A DNA stretch of 64,000 nucleotides from Arenicola marina (GCA_964019135.1 OZ025258.1:31862186-31926185), one strand, 5' to 3'. Counted from the stretch's first letter, positions 53,101-61,690 are shown. Made by a program: numbers and translations. The notes: generated by a model from the letters alone, not told the origin.

Positions 53101-55959
53101 GTTAAAGACACGACAGACAGGGTACCGGTGTCAATGGGCGCAGAGATCGGGGGGCTGGGGACTGGTGTTAAAGACACGACAGACAGGGTACCGGTGTCAA
53201 TGGGTGGAGAGGGCGGGGGGCTGTGGACTGGTGTTAAAGACACGACAGACAGGGTACCGGTGTCAATGGGTGGAGAGGGCGGGGGGCTGGGGACTGGTGT
53301 TAAAAGACACGACAGACAGGGTACCGGTGTCAATGGGTGGAGAGGGCGGGGGGCTGTGGACTGGTGTTAAAGACACGACAGACAGGGTACCGGTGTCAAT
53401 GGGTGGAAAGGGTGGGGGGCTGTGAACTGGTGTTAAAGACACGACAGACAGGGTACCGGTGTCAATGGGTGGAGAGGGCGGGGGGCTGTGGACTGGTGTT
53501 AAAAGACACGACAGACAGGGTACCGGTGTCAATGGGTGGAGAGGGCGGGGGGCTGTGGACTGGTGTTAAAGACACGACAGACAGGGTACCGGTGTCAATG
53601 GGTGGAGAGGGCGGGGGGCTGTGGACTGGTGTTAAAGACACGACAGACAGGGTACCGGTGTCAATGGGTGGAGAGGGCGGGGGGCTGGGGACTGGTGTTA
53701 AAGACACGACAGACAGGGTACCGGTGTCAATGGGTGGAGAGGGCGGGGGGCTGTGGACTGGTGTTAAAGACACGACAGACAGGGTACCGGTGTCAATGGG
53801 TGGAGAGGGCGGGGGGCTGGGGACTGGTATTAAAGACACGACAGACAGGGTACCGGTGTCAATGGGCGCAGAGGGCGGGGGGCTGGGGACTGGTGTTAAA
53901 GACACGACAGACAGGGTACCGGTGTCAATGGGTGGAGAGGGCGGGGGGCTGTGGACTGGTGTTAAAAGACACGACAGACAGGGTACCGGTGTCCATGGGT
54001 GGAGAGGGCGGGGGGCTGTGGACTGGTGTTAAAAGACACGACAGACAGGGTACCGGTGTCAATGGGTGGAGAGGGCGGGGGGCTGGGGACTGGTGTTAAA
54101 GACACGACAGACAGGGTACCGGTGTCAATGGGTGGAGAGGGCGGGGGGCTGTGGACTGGTGTTAAAGACACGACAGACAGGGTACCGGTGTCAATGGGTG
54201 GAGAGGGCGGGGGGCTGTGGACTGGTGTTAAAAGACACGACAGACAGGGTACCGGTGTCAATGGGTGGAGAGGGCGGGGGGCTGGGGACTGGTGTTAAAG
54301 ACACGACAGACAGGGTACCGGTGTCAATGGGTGGAGAGGGCGGGGGGCTGTGGACTGGTGTTAAAGACACGACAGACAGGGTACCGGTGTCAATGGGTGG
54401 AGAGGGCGGGGGGCTGTGGACTGGTGTTAAAGACACGACAGACAGGGTACCGGTGTCAATGGGTGGAGAGGGCGGGGGGCTGGGGACTGGTGTTAAAGAC
54501 ACGACAGACAGGGTACCGGTGTCAATGGGTGGAGAGGGCGGGGGGCTGTGGACTGGTGTTAAAGACACGACAGACAGGGTACCGGTGTCAATGGGTGGAG
54601 AGGGCGGGGGGCTGGGGACTGGTGTTAAAGACACGACAGACAGGGTACCGGTGTCAATGGGTGGAGAGGGCGGGGGGCTGTGGACTGGTGTTAAAGACAC
54701 GACAGACAGGGTACCGGTGTCAATGGGTGGAGAGGGCGGGGGGCTGTGGACTGGTGTTAAAAGACACGACAGACAGGGTACCGGTGTCAATGGGTGGAGA
54801 GGGCGGGGGGCTGGGGACTGGTGTTAAAGACACGACAGACAGGGTACCGGTGTCAATGGGTGGAGAGGGCGGGGGGCTGTGGACTGGTGTTAGAGACACG
54901 ACAGACAGGGTACCGGTGTCAATGGGTGGAGAGGGCGGGGGGCTGTGGACTGGTGTTAAAGACACGACAGACAGGGTACCGGTGTCAATGGGTGGAGAGG
55001 GCGGGGGGCTGTGGACTGGTGTTAAAGACACGACAGACAGGGTACCGGTGTCAATGGGTGGAGAGGGCGGGGGGCTGTGGACTGGTGTTAAAGACACGAC
55101 AGACAGGGTACCGGTGTCAATGGGTGGAGAGGGCGGGGGGCTGGGGACTGGTGTTAAAGACACGACAGACAGGGTACCGGTGTCAATGGGTGGAGGTGGA
55201 GGTGGAGAGGGCAAATGGTTGCCAATACATAAGCCTAGGCCATCCACAGCACATCCCCCAGGGCCCAGGATCACCCCCCCCCACACAATGGATTGACTAT
55301 CGATCAGAACGTTTACGGCCTGTGGTTTGTGGTCATCGATTAGCGGTGATGACACCAGATGGCGCCACCAGCTGGAGTGACTTGTTACTACGGCTGCCTG
55401 GTGTATCAACCCGCCACCACCTCCCCCCCCCCTCCCTCACAAACGAGCAACGACCCTCCCCGCCCCCAGCCACGACCCCCAGCCACGACCCCCAGCCACG
55501 ACCCCCAGCCACAGTCGGCCCATTGTAAACAGGTTCCCCTGTCGCTAAACACCCCATTACAAAATACACCAGGCTGACTGACACATTTCACAGATATTGA
55601 TTTCATGATTGTCTTTAAAGTAACGAATCTGGGCTTCTCGACCAACGTTCAGCCATAAAAACCTGTATTTATTGCTGACATCAGCACTCGGTCAGTAGCT
55701 GTGGAATTAGGATTCAAACATTTACACAAGTACACGAGTTCTTGTCAGCGATATTAGCCATCATTAACCAGTACCAGTAACCAATACAAGTGACCAATAA
55801 TACTGACCAGTAATACTGACCAGTACCATTGACCAGTACCACTGACCAGTACCAAGGGATGGGGGGAGGACTGATTGCACTCACACTTTAACTTTGCTCG
55901 GACTTTGTTTGCTGTTTTCTTGATGTCCGCCATGAGCTCTTCTAACTCCTCCTTCATTT
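29065..55959 (-). CDS. STX1: Syntaxin-1 (t-SNARE), 3' part of the gene, with alternative Hc and membrane-anchor exons
   Basis: The minus-strand exons in order are 55885-55959, 45862-45935, 41890-41998 or 40570-40678 (alternatives), 38466-38539, 37514-37651, 36652-36762, then one of the terminal exons 34432-34518, 33106-33186 or 29065-29142. All phases fit. The protein reads [29 protein letters not shown], an Hc helix, [60 protein letters not shown] and [13 protein letters not shown], closely matching syntaxin-1. Syntaxin-1 is the plasma-membrane Qa-SNARE that pairs with SNAP-25 and synaptobrevin and binds Munc18 in synaptic vesicle fusion. The zero-layer glutamine is expected in the SNARE motif within LVESQGEMID. 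The first exons (N-peptide, Ha and most of Hb) are not in the window as far as I can see. Confidence 0.95.
29158..29176. repeat. Short GA microsatellite
   Basis: A run of alternating GA lies 15 bases upstream (in minus sense) of the anchor 3 exon. On the minus strand it is a CT run, so it forms the pyrimidine tract of that acceptor. Confidence 0.8.
29177..30790. other. Syntaxin intron sequence between anchor exons 2 and 3, with microsatellites
   Basis: It contains a 29-bp unit (GCGTTGTGCCACACATACAC) repeated four times at 29739-29852, (TA)n at about 30046-30097, and a CRE palindrome at 30774-30781. No exon was recognised. Confidence 0.6.
30795..31320. repeat. ~27-bp tandem array, imperfect
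   Basis: Units are built from CCTATCCTATGTCAGTGTCC and TGTCAGA with many substitutions and a shortened 15-bp form (CAGTATCCTGTCAGA) in the middle. Confidence 0.9.
31321..33105. other. Syntaxin intron or 3' UTR sequence with CRE palindromes
   Basis: Perfect TGACGTCA occurs at 31636-31643, 31678-31685, 31798-31805 and 32992-32999, several beside CACGTG E-boxes. GTGGGGGCGCGCCGGGTGGG followed by GGCGCCAC lies near 32634-32660. No coding exon was recognised. Part of this may be 3' UTR of the form ending at 33106. Confidence 0.5.
33106..33186 (-). CDS. STX1: Syntaxin-1 terminal exon, anchor form 2
   Basis: The acceptor is TTTCAG. The exon encodes [20 protein letters not shown] followed by GLSVGL and TAG, 26 residues. 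It is in phase 0 after the QSKARR exon, like the other two anchors. Confidence 0.9.
   Translation of the reverse strand, partial: KKIIIIICVVVGLAIIALIIGLSVGL
33187..34431. other. Sequence between anchor exons 1 and 2
   Basis: No exon was recognised. A CRE palindrome is at 34087-34094. It probably includes the 3' UTR of the form ending at 34432, but no clear minus-strand AATAAA was found close to that stop. Confidence 0.5.
34432..34518 (-). CDS. STX1: Syntaxin-1 terminal exon, anchor form 1
   Basis: The acceptor is CTTTCAG. The exon encodes [20 protein letters not shown] followed by GFSEGLKM and TAG, 28 residues. The hydrophobic core is similar to form 2, but the tail after it (GFSEGLKM) is longer and carries charges. 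It is the first anchor exon reached after the SNARE exon. Confidence 0.9.
   Translation of the reverse strand, partial: KKIIIIVCVVIAISLIVVIVGFSEGLKM
34519..35040. other. Syntaxin intron sequence with a G-rich tract
   Basis: Unique AT-rich sequence, with a G-rich tract of GGGGAC units at about 34925-34963 that could form a quadruplex. No exon was recognised. Confidence 0.6.
35041..36590. repeat. 50-bp tandem array in the syntaxin intron before the anchor exons, 31 copies
   Basis: The unit is TTGTCGACCTCACTTGACGA, CAGACTAGAATGACCCACTC and TATTGTACGG. Two main subtypes, GATTGGAATGACGC and GACTAGAATGACCC, largely alternate, giving a 100-bp higher-order pattern. The array fills most of the intron between the SNARE exon (donor at 36651) and anchor exon 1, beginning about 60 nt after the donor in transcript sense. 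Confidence 0.97.
36652..36762 (-). CDS. STX1: Syntaxin-1 SNARE-motif exon, C-terminal half
   Basis: This is a 37-codon exon, [37 protein letters not shown]. It has GT-AG borders and phase 0 on both sides. It carries the C-terminal heptads of the SNARE motif and the basic juxtamembrane end that is spliced to one of three anchors. Confidence 0.97.
37128..37312. repeat. 13-bp G-rich tandem array
   Basis: The unit is TACTGGGGCTGGG, about 13 copies, becoming irregular at the end. Runs of three to four G every few bases make quadruplex formation plausible on the plus strand (template strand for syntaxin). Confidence 0.95.
37514..37651 (-). CDS. STX1: Syntaxin-1 SNARE-motif exon, N-terminal half
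   Basis: This exon has 46 codons, [46 protein letters not shown], with GT-AG borders and phase 0 on both sides. It holds the first half of the SNARE helix including [15 protein letters not shown], nearly invariant in syntaxin-1. Confidence 0.97.
37654..37772. repeat. ~14-bp array of AGGTCA half-sites
   Basis: AAGGTCAAATAGC and variants repeat about eight times next to the acceptor of the previous exon. Each intact unit holds an AAGGTCA nuclear receptor half-site. Confidence 0.85.
37773..38465. other. Syntaxin intron sequence
   Basis: No exon or repeat was recognised. Two CACGTG E-boxes lie near 37856 and 37870. Confidence 0.5.
38466..38539 (-). CDS. STX1: Syntaxin-1 linker exon
   Basis: This exon is 74 nt, entered in phase 1. 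The junction codon plus [20 protein letters not shown] and FTQG follow. With either Hc exon it gives an EIT-GRTTT junction, matching the known syntaxin-1 linker that holds the closed-conformation DELEDMLE region (the LE residues targeted in open-syntaxin mutants lie nearby). The donor is GTGAGT. Confidence 0.95.
38540..40040. other. Syntaxin intron sequence with small repeats
   Basis: It contains a (TA)n tract at about 39068-39091 and a three-copy ~39-bp repeat (with CCAGTCGGTGTTACCTG-like units) at 39185-39266. No exon was recognised on either strand. Confidence 0.6.
40041..40345. repeat. 12-bp imperfect tandem array
   Basis: The unit is GACACTGTTAGT with CAGT, TATT and CCATTAG variants, about 25 copies. 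It begins about 225 nt downstream of the 40570 donor in transcript sense. Confidence 0.9.
40570..40678 (-). CDS. STX1: Syntaxin-1 alternative Hc exon, form a (conserved form)
   Basis: This 109-nt exon encodes [36 protein letters not shown] plus one base. The acceptor is TTGTAG and the donor is A|GTAAG. It is close to the vertebrate segment ([27 protein letters not shown]). It has the same length and phases as 41890-41998. Confidence 0.95.
40679..41889. other. Intron between the two alternative Hc exons, with a GC-box tract
   Basis: About 1.2 kb. A GC-rich part (40860-41110) has many CpG and E-boxes. GGGCGGGGCGGGGCGGGGCG at about 41319-41338 makes adjacent Sp1-type GC boxes and a possible quadruplex. 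No further Hc-like exon was found in it. Confidence 0.6.
41890..41998 (-). CDS. STX1: Syntaxin-1 alternative Hc exon, form b
   Basis: This 109-nt exon encodes [36 protein letters not shown] plus one base. The acceptor is TTGTAG and the donor is A|GTAAG. It is identical to form a at 24 of 36 residues, with the same phase 0 entry and phase 1 exit. Use of both, or of neither, would shift the frame of the linker and SNARE exons, so they must be mutually exclusive for a full-length protein. Confidence 0.95.
41999..43040. other. Syntaxin intron sequence
   Basis: It contains G-rich patches near 42140-42192 and 42750-42820. No exon was recognised. Confidence 0.5.
43045..44010. repeat. 42-bp tandem array, about 23 copies
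   Basis: The unit is GTGGTTATAGACAAGTGAAA, GGATCTGTCATGTTGGCGAC and TT or AT. The period is 14 codons, which explains a 330-codon open frame on the minus strand ([14 protein letters not shown]). It lies in a syntaxin intron, so it is not a separate gene. Confidence 0.96.
44011..44764. other. GC-rich syntaxin intron sequence
   Basis: CpG-containing sequence with G/C runs (for example 44396-44416). Open frames here are low-complexity and no splice-flanked exon was recognised. Confidence 0.5.
44765..45170. repeat. 30-bp tandem array, about 13 copies
   Basis: Units are ACGCTCCGTTGGTGCTATAC and TACGGAATTG, with a second type ACGCGCCGTTAGGGCCACAC. Ends are degraded and some units are shortened. 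Confidence 0.93.
45171..45861. other. Syntaxin intron sequence
   Basis: No exon was recognised. It has a CAGGGGGCGCC motif near 45551 and a CRE palindrome at 45638-45645. Confidence 0.5.
45862..45935 (-). CDS. STX1: Syntaxin-1 Hb-Hc connecting exon
   Basis: This 74-nt exon encodes (L)[24 protein letters not shown], joined by one base from the upstream exon. It matches the [21 protein letters not shown] segment of syntaxin-1. It ends in phase 0, so either Hc exon can follow. Confidence 0.95.
45972..55190. repeat. 66-bp tandem array, about 140 copies, within one syntaxin intron
   Basis: The unit is GTGTTAAAGACACGACAGAC, AGGGTACCGGTGTCAATGGG, TGGAGAGGGCGGGGGGCTGT, GGACTG. Most units are 66 bp, with 65- and 67-bp forms that shift the frame. 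Variant units (CCATGGG, GGCGCAGAG, TGGAGTT, AACGGGTGG) group by region. The two ends differ: the left end lies about 37 bp from the exon at 45935, and the right end stutters GGTGGAGGTGGAGGTGG. Open frames of up to 640 codons on plus and 595 on minus are products of the 22-codon period. GGGTGGAGAGGGCGGGGGG in each unit is a plausible quadruplex sequence. Confidence 0.98.
55191..55884. other. Syntaxin intron sequence with two small repeats
   Basis: A ~13-15-bp unit (CCCAGCCACGACC) is repeated at 55466-55515, and a 12-bp GACCAGTACCACT-type repeat lies at 55768-55855. A CCAGATGGCGCCACCA motif is at 55355-55370. Confidence 0.7.
55885..55959 (-). CDS. STX1: Syntaxin-1 Hb-helix exon (first syntaxin exon in the window)
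   Basis: This 75-nt exon has acceptor CTTTCAG and donor T|GTGAGT. It encodes (E)[24 protein letters not shown]. It matches the [22 protein letters not shown] segment of vertebrate syntaxin-1. It is entered in phase 1, so at least one earlier exon exists. Confidence 0.96.
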
Positions 55960-56224
55960 CTGAAAGACACAACGACATTGTTACATGAATGAATAATGAG
56001 CAAGTCAATAGACTTTCTGTAAGACACAATGACAATGTAGAATAAATAAATAAATAAAAACACTTAGTTTTGTGTGAATTGGCGTGTACAGCGGCAGATG
56101 TGACCCCCTCTGTGGTTTGTGGAGGGTTGCCGGGGCATTTATCCCCTTCAGTGTCACACTGGTGGAATATACCGGCCGAATACAGACTGATGTCTGGCAC
56201 CTATAGACCTGAGAGTCGTAGAGG

Positions 56225-56430
56225 AACAGCTCAATCACCCTCTCCACACAATCCATCATACAACCCAGTTACCGCTCTATTACCATCCTAACAGTCCATT
56301 ATACAACCCAGTTACAGCTCAATCACCCTCTCCACACAGTCCATTATACAACCCAGTTACAGCTCTATTACCATCCCAACAGTGCATTATACAACCCAGT
56401 TACAGCTCTATTACCATCCCAACAGTCCAT
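56225..56430. repeat. 45-bp tandem repeat, about four copies
   Basis: TATACAACCCAGTTACAGCT recurs every 44-45 bp with CTATTACCATCCCAACAGTC or TCAATCACCCTCTCCACACA between. Confidence 0.9.
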
Positions 56431-56489
56431 TACTGAAGAAATAGTTTAATATTATTCTTATATAAGAAAGAAACGTAGCAGTGACATAT

Positions 56490-57000
56490 CACTGTGTCAC
56501 CCCCCCCCCTCCCTCCACAGTGCTCTATGGGACCCACCACTGTCACCCCACTCGCTATCGTGTCACCCCCCCCCCCTCCAGTGCTCTACGGGACCCACCA
56601 CTGTCACCCCACTCGCTAACGTGTCACCCCCCCCCCTCCAGTGCTCTACGGGACCCACCACTGTCACCCCACTCGCTATCGTGTCAGCCCAATCCCAGTC
56701 TTCTGTGGGCCGCCATTGTCTATCTTGTCACGCCCCCACAAGGTCCTGTGGGACCCCCACTGTCACCCCACCCCCACACACACAATGTCCTGTGGGACCC
56801 CCACTGTCACCCCACCCCCACATACCCAGTGTCCTGTGGGACCCCCACTGTCACCCCACCCCCACATACCCAGTGTCCTGTGGGACCCCCACTGTCACCC
56901 CACCCCCACATACCAAGTGTCTGTGCCAGCCCCTACTCTCTATTGTGCCCCTCCCCCTCACAGTTCTCTGTAGGACCCCCACTCCCCATCGCCCCCCCCC
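56490..57000. repeat. C-rich repeats of ~60 and ~46 bp
   Basis: First come three units around GTGCTCTACGGGACCCACCA. Then there are units of CCTGTGGGACCCCCACTGTC, ACCCCACCCCCACATACCCA. Proline/cysteine-rich open frames come from these units. Confidence 0.85.
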
Positions 57001-57429
57001 CACCCTAACATTGTACCATCGCCGCCCGCTCATTGTCAGGAACCAAGACAGCCCGCGTCATTGATTACGGAACACGCCGCTTGAGGTCGCTCTCGGCGTC
57101 TCGGCAGCCTCACATCGACTTTGTACTTCCTGCCAGCGTTCCGCTGTCATGTCCATGGGCCTGCCCCCCCACCTCCCCCTCCCTCCGCACCCTATCACAA
57201 CAGCAGTGAGCCATGTGTACTGTGCATGCGAGCCTCAGCAGTGACACGGGCAGTACAGATAACGTGAGACTAATCTAAAATGTACAACCCTGCCGTGGGC
57301 ATTGTGTGGACAGTATCCCGCTACAGACAGGCAGCAACCTCTTCCCAACACACCAGGTTAATAATCAGGACATTACCGATGTTACCAGTCAGGTCACCAC
57401 TGAAAACATCGACGCCCACAAGGTGATAA
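57001..57429. other. Sequence without a recognisable gene
   Basis: No exon on either strand was recognised. This is upstream intron of syntaxin if the gene continues beyond the window. Confidence 0.5.
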
Positions 57430-57945
57430 TAATCGGGCACTCTCCAATGACATCCACAAGGTCACTAGTGAGGTCCCCTTTCAAGGACATCCCCAGGGTC
57501 AATAGTGAGGTCACCTTTCAAGGACATCCACAAGGTCACTAGTGAGGTCCCCTTTCAAGGACATCCCCAGGGTCAATAGTGAGGTCACCTTTCAAGGACA
57601 TCCCCAAGGTCAATAGTGAGGTCACCTTTCAAGGACATCCCCCGGGTCAATAGTGAGGTCACCTTTCAAGGACATCCCCCGGGTCAATAGTGAGGTCACC
57701 TTTCAAGGACATCCCCCGGGTCAATAGTGAGGTCACCTTTCAAGGACATCCCCCGGGTCAATAGTGAGGTCACCTTTCAAGGACATCCCCAGGGTCAATA
57801 GTGAGGTCACGTTTCAAGGACATCCCCAAGGTCAATAGTCAGGTCACCTTTGAAGGACACCCCTAAAGTCCATAATGAAGTCGCCTCTCAAGGACATCCC
57901 CAAGGTCGTCAGTTAGGTAACCCTTCAAGGGCATCCCCACTTTTA
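57430..57945. repeat. 37-bp tandem array, about 13 copies
   Basis: The unit is GGTCAATAGTGAGGTCACCT, TTCAAGGACATCCCCAG. Each unit places GGGTCA or AGGTCA and a second AGGTCA in the same orientation six bases apart. Confidence 0.93.
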
Positions 57946-58129
57946 TCAGCTGGGTCGGCTGGGTCCCCGCCTAGGTTTCCTTCCCTGTGGCACTGAACTT
58001 ACACGTTGTACACGGTACCCCTCCCACCAACCCAACAATGTGTATTATATGGACACTACTAGAAGAAAAACAAAAAAGAAACCGTCATGTTGGGTGTGCG
58101 ATGGGTGTGTCCCAGGGGGCGATGTCAGG

Positions 58130-58445
58130 GGCGAGGTGGGGGTGGGGGGTGGGGGGGGGGTGTAGATGGTGAGGGCACGGGAGGACCGGCAGGGGGTGGT
58201 GGGGGGGGGGGGGGGAGGAGCGGGGGGTGGACTGGTGAGGGCTGGGGAGGAAGGGAGGTGGACTGGTGAGGGCTGGGGAGGAAGGGAGGTGGACTGGTGA
58301 GGGCTGGGGAGTGAGCGGGGTGGACTGGTGAGGGCTGGGGAGTGAGCGGGGTGGACTGGTGAGGGCTGGGGAGGAAGGGAGGTGGACTGGTGAGGGCTGG
58401 GGAGTGAGCGGGGTGGACTGGTGAGGGCTGGAGAGGGGCGCGGAG
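58130..58445. repeat. G-rich tract and ~31-bp tandem array
   Basis: Poly-G stretches (58140-58220) precede about seven units of GGACTGGTGAGGGCTGGGGA with GGAAGGGAGGT or GTGAGCGGGGT. Confidence 0.9.
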
Positions 58446-59215
58446 ATGCGGCTGCGCTGCTATGACAACCGTGGCCTGCACGTGCTGCTCTGCTTCAACA
58501 TCCGTCCCAACACGAAGCGAGGCTCGTTCCCTGCTACTGCTACCCTGCCAACCAGGCAGGCTGGCTGGGGCGCACGGACGACACCGACGCCCTCTGCCGG
58601 AGACGGGGGCCCGGGTTACGTGGCTCACGGCACGCGGTGTCACCCCGGGCATCCAGCCCCCACCGCCATCCCCAGGGTGCAGGACACGGGCAGAGATATG
58701 AGACAGTGGGGTGGGAGGGAAGGGGGGGGGGGGTTGGTTGGTCTGATTTGGGCGACTAAAATATACAACAATATTTCGTTATGCGTCAAGCGGCAAATTG
58801 TGCAAAAGTTACATAACATCTAGTCGTCATGGCGGTTCAGCAGATACCACCATTCGTAGCCTCTTGGAACCAGTCCTCGGCAGCTAAAGGGCACTACAGA
58901 GTACTCAATGCATCAATGCCGAAGCCAATGAACACAAACAGAACAACTGAGAAACGTGGAACGAGAAAGGTGGAAGGTCACGGAATACAGAACAGCGCCA
59001 ACCACAACTGAATGGGCGATAAAAGGGGCAACTAAGTTATTGGCTGTTGTCAGGGCGCGGTTGCCTAGGCTGCGGTGCCCTGTCTTACGGGCGGTTCGGG
59101 CCATTACCCCGCAGGGCCGCGTGCTGCAGGGCCGCGCGGTGCCTAGCCCCCGGCCGGAACCGGGCCAGGCGGCCTGAAACACAAGGCAACACGTCACTCA
59201 CTGTGGGGGGTGTGG
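58446..59215. other. Sequence without a recognisable gene
   Basis: A plus-strand frame from 58446 starts MRLRCYDNRGLHVLLCFNIR and looks less repetitive than its surroundings, but it has no family match and no clear splice sites. Nothing else was recognised. Confidence 0.4.
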
Positions 59216-59219
59216 AGAG

Positions 59220-60370
59220 GGGGGGAGGGCAACCACTGAGTGGGGGGCCACACTGGGGCGTCACACACTGGGGAGTCACACACTGGGGCGTCAGACATTG
59301 GGGCGTCACACACTGGGGCGTCACAGAGAGGGGCGTCACACACTGGGGCGTCACACACTAGGGCGTCACACACCGGGGCGTCAAACTGGGGCGTCACACT
59401 GGGGTGTCACACACTGGGGTGTCACACACTGGGGTGTCACACACTGGGGTGTCACACACTGGGGCGTCACACACTGGGGTGTCACACACTGGGGCGTCAC
59501 ACACACTGAGGCGTCACACACTGGGGTGTCACACACTGGGGTGTCACACACTGGGGCGTCACACACACTGAGGCGTCACACACTGGGGTGTCACACATTG
59601 GGTATCACACACTGGGCTGTCACACACTGGGGCGTCACACACTGGGGCGTCACACACTGGGGCGTCACACACTGGGGCGTCACACACTGGGGCGTCACAC
59701 ACTGGGGTGTCACACACTGGTGCGTCACACACTGAAGAGTCACACACTGGGGCGTCACACACTGGGGTGTCACACACCGGGGCGTCACACTGGGGCGTCA
59801 CACTGGGGTGTCACACACACTGGGGAGTCACACACTGGTGTGTCACACACTGGGGCGTCACACACACTGAGGCGTCACACACTGGGGTGTCACACACTGG
59901 GGTATCACACACTGGGGTGTCACACACTGGGGTGTCAAACACTGGGGCGTCACACACTGGGGCGTCACATACTGGGGCGTCACACACACTGGGGCGTCAC
60001 ACACTGGGGCGTCACACACTGGGACGTCACACACTGGGGTGTTACACACTGGGGTGTCACACACTGGGGTGTCACACTGGGGTGTCACACACTGGGGCGT
60101 CACACACTGGGGCGTCACACACTGGGGCGTCACACACTGGGGCGTCACACACTGGGGCGTCACACACTGGGGTGTCACACACTGGGGTGTCACACACTGG
60201 GGTGTCACACACTGGGGTGTCACACACTGGGGTGTCACACACTGGGGTGTCACACTGGGGTGTCACACACTGGGGTGTCACACACTGGGGTGTCACACAC
60301 TGGGGCGTCACACACTGGGGCGTCACACTCTGACGGGCGTCACACACTGGGGCGTCACACACTGATTTCT
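59220..60370. repeat. 17-bp tandem array, about 65 copies
   Basis: The unit is CACTGGGGTGTCACACA or CACTGGGGCGTCACACA. T/C at one position separates the two forms, which occur in blocks. Some 13- and 19-bp units break the period. Open frames on both strands (for example CVTPQ repeats) are by-products. Confidence 0.96.
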
Positions 60371-60442
60371 CACACTTATGCCCTGACCATTGCCCGGAAA
60401 CACGCCCCCCTCCCCCACCTCTTCTGCTCCTTTCCTATTCAG

Positions 60443-60688
60443 CGAATGACCAACGAGGCACTCCAGTACCAATATGCCCACCCACACAACCCCTCCCCCT
60501 ACCCCGTCTGGCTGACCTATCTGGCCCAGATCCGTGCTCCCTCGCCCACGCGGCCCCACCCTGCCCCCGGACCTCACTACTCGGATTTGAGGCTAGAACA
60601 GCATAGAGGATCCGGCCCACGCCCCTGCCCCCTCCCCACCCCACCCTCCTCCTCTGGCAGTCCGGGTCGACAATCAGGGATTGACTGA
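60443..60688 (+). CDS. Possible unrecognised terminal exon
   Basis: A good acceptor (CTGCTCCTTTCCTATTCAG) opens a frame RMTNEALQYQYAHPHNPSPY, PVWLTYLAQIRAPSP and on to a TGA at 60686. The first half has a natural-looking composition with aromatic residues, while the second half is proline-rich. I do not recognise the protein and saw no partner exon, so it may be chance. Confidence 0.2.
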   Translation, partial: RMTNEALQYQYAHPHNPSPYPVWLTYLAQIRAPSPTRPHPAPGPHYSDLRLEQHRGSGPRPCPLPTPPSSSGSPGRQSGID

Positions 60689-61011
60689 GGAGAGAGCGGT
60701 CTGCGCCTCGCAAGGTCAAGGCCATCCATCCATTGACCTGAGTCGATGAGAATACGTCGGTGGACGGGTGCTTGCTGGCGGGAGGGTGCGGGGGGGGGGG
60801 GAGGGGGTAGCTTCCTGAAAGTGTTCGCATCAGACAAGAGGAAGAACAATTGTTAGGCGGGCTACACCATGATTAACGGGCTTCCGCTGCGGCCACAGCA
60901 TCTGGGGTGAGGTTAAGTTAAGGTCACAGGCACCAGGGGTGGTATCAGAGGGTACCCTAAGTGAAGGTCACGGTCACCAGAGGTGATACCAGAGGATACC
61001 CTAAGTGAAGG

Positions 61012-61211
61012 NNNNNNNNNNNNNNNNNNNNNNNNNNNNNNNNNNNNNNNNNNNNNNNNNNNNNNNNNNNNNNNNNNNNNNNNNNNNNNNNNNNNNNNNN
61101 NNNNNNNNNNNNNNNNNNNNNNNNNNNNNNNNNNNNNNNNNNNNNNNNNNNNNNNNNNNNNNNNNNNNNNNNNNNNNNNNNNNNNNNNNNNNNNNNNNNN
61201 NNNNNNNNNNN
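61012..61211. other. Assembly gap of 200 N
   Basis: Exactly 200 Ns, the same size as the first gap. On its left a GGTCACCAGAGGTGATACCAG-like sequence (60930-61011) appears twice, so the gap may lie in another array. Confidence 0.98.
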
Positions 61212-61690
61212 AGGCAGGGGTGGGGGGGGGGTAGGCATGGAAGTGGCGCGTGGGGACATCCGTCGACGGTGGGGGGGCGGGACCGCGCAGGGTGGCAGGG
61301 AGGGAGGGTGGAGGGGCGAGAGGGAGGTGGAGGGAGGCGGGGGGGGTGTTAAGTGCGGTGACACGTGGTATAAATATACCGTGTCCCGGTGGTGGGTGGC
61401 TGGGAGGCTGAAAGGGGCGCCGGCGGGACGCATGGTAAACAGGCGGGTGGAGGTTGTGCAGATGGGTGCCTTGCTGGAGGCGAGGTGGGCTGGCGGCGGG
61501 CTGGAGGCGGGCTGGATGAGGGCTGGAGGCGGGCTGGACAGGCGGGCTGGGAGGCTGCTCGCCCTTGGGCCGCCCGCTATCTGCCCAATGGCCGCCAGCC
61601 CTCAATGGGGTCGTAGTACTACTACAGGGGCCGATATTTCACTCCCGACAGGCAGTCTGCCCACTTCAAACTCATCCCAGGCTAGGCTGT
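61212..61690. other. G-rich sequence without a recognisable gene
   Basis: Runs of GGGTGG and GGAGGC type, with a short GGCTGGAGGCGGGCTGGA repeat near 61490-61550. No exon was recognised. Confidence 0.6.

Noticed and set aside
46066-55528. Open frames of up to 640 codons (plus) and 595 codons (minus) in the 66-bp array
   Set aside because: The array lies inside a syntaxin intron. Frames change where 65- and 67-bp units occur, and the product is only a 22-residue repeat.
58446-58823. Frame starting MRLRCYDNRGLHVLLCF
   Set aside because: It looks exon-like for about 30 residues, but there is no acceptor or donor pair and it turns proline/glycine-rich. Kept only as a note.
59194-60370. Cysteine-rich frames such as CVTPQ and CDAPV repeats
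   Set aside because: They come from the 17-bp array read on either strand, with no signal peptide or splice support.
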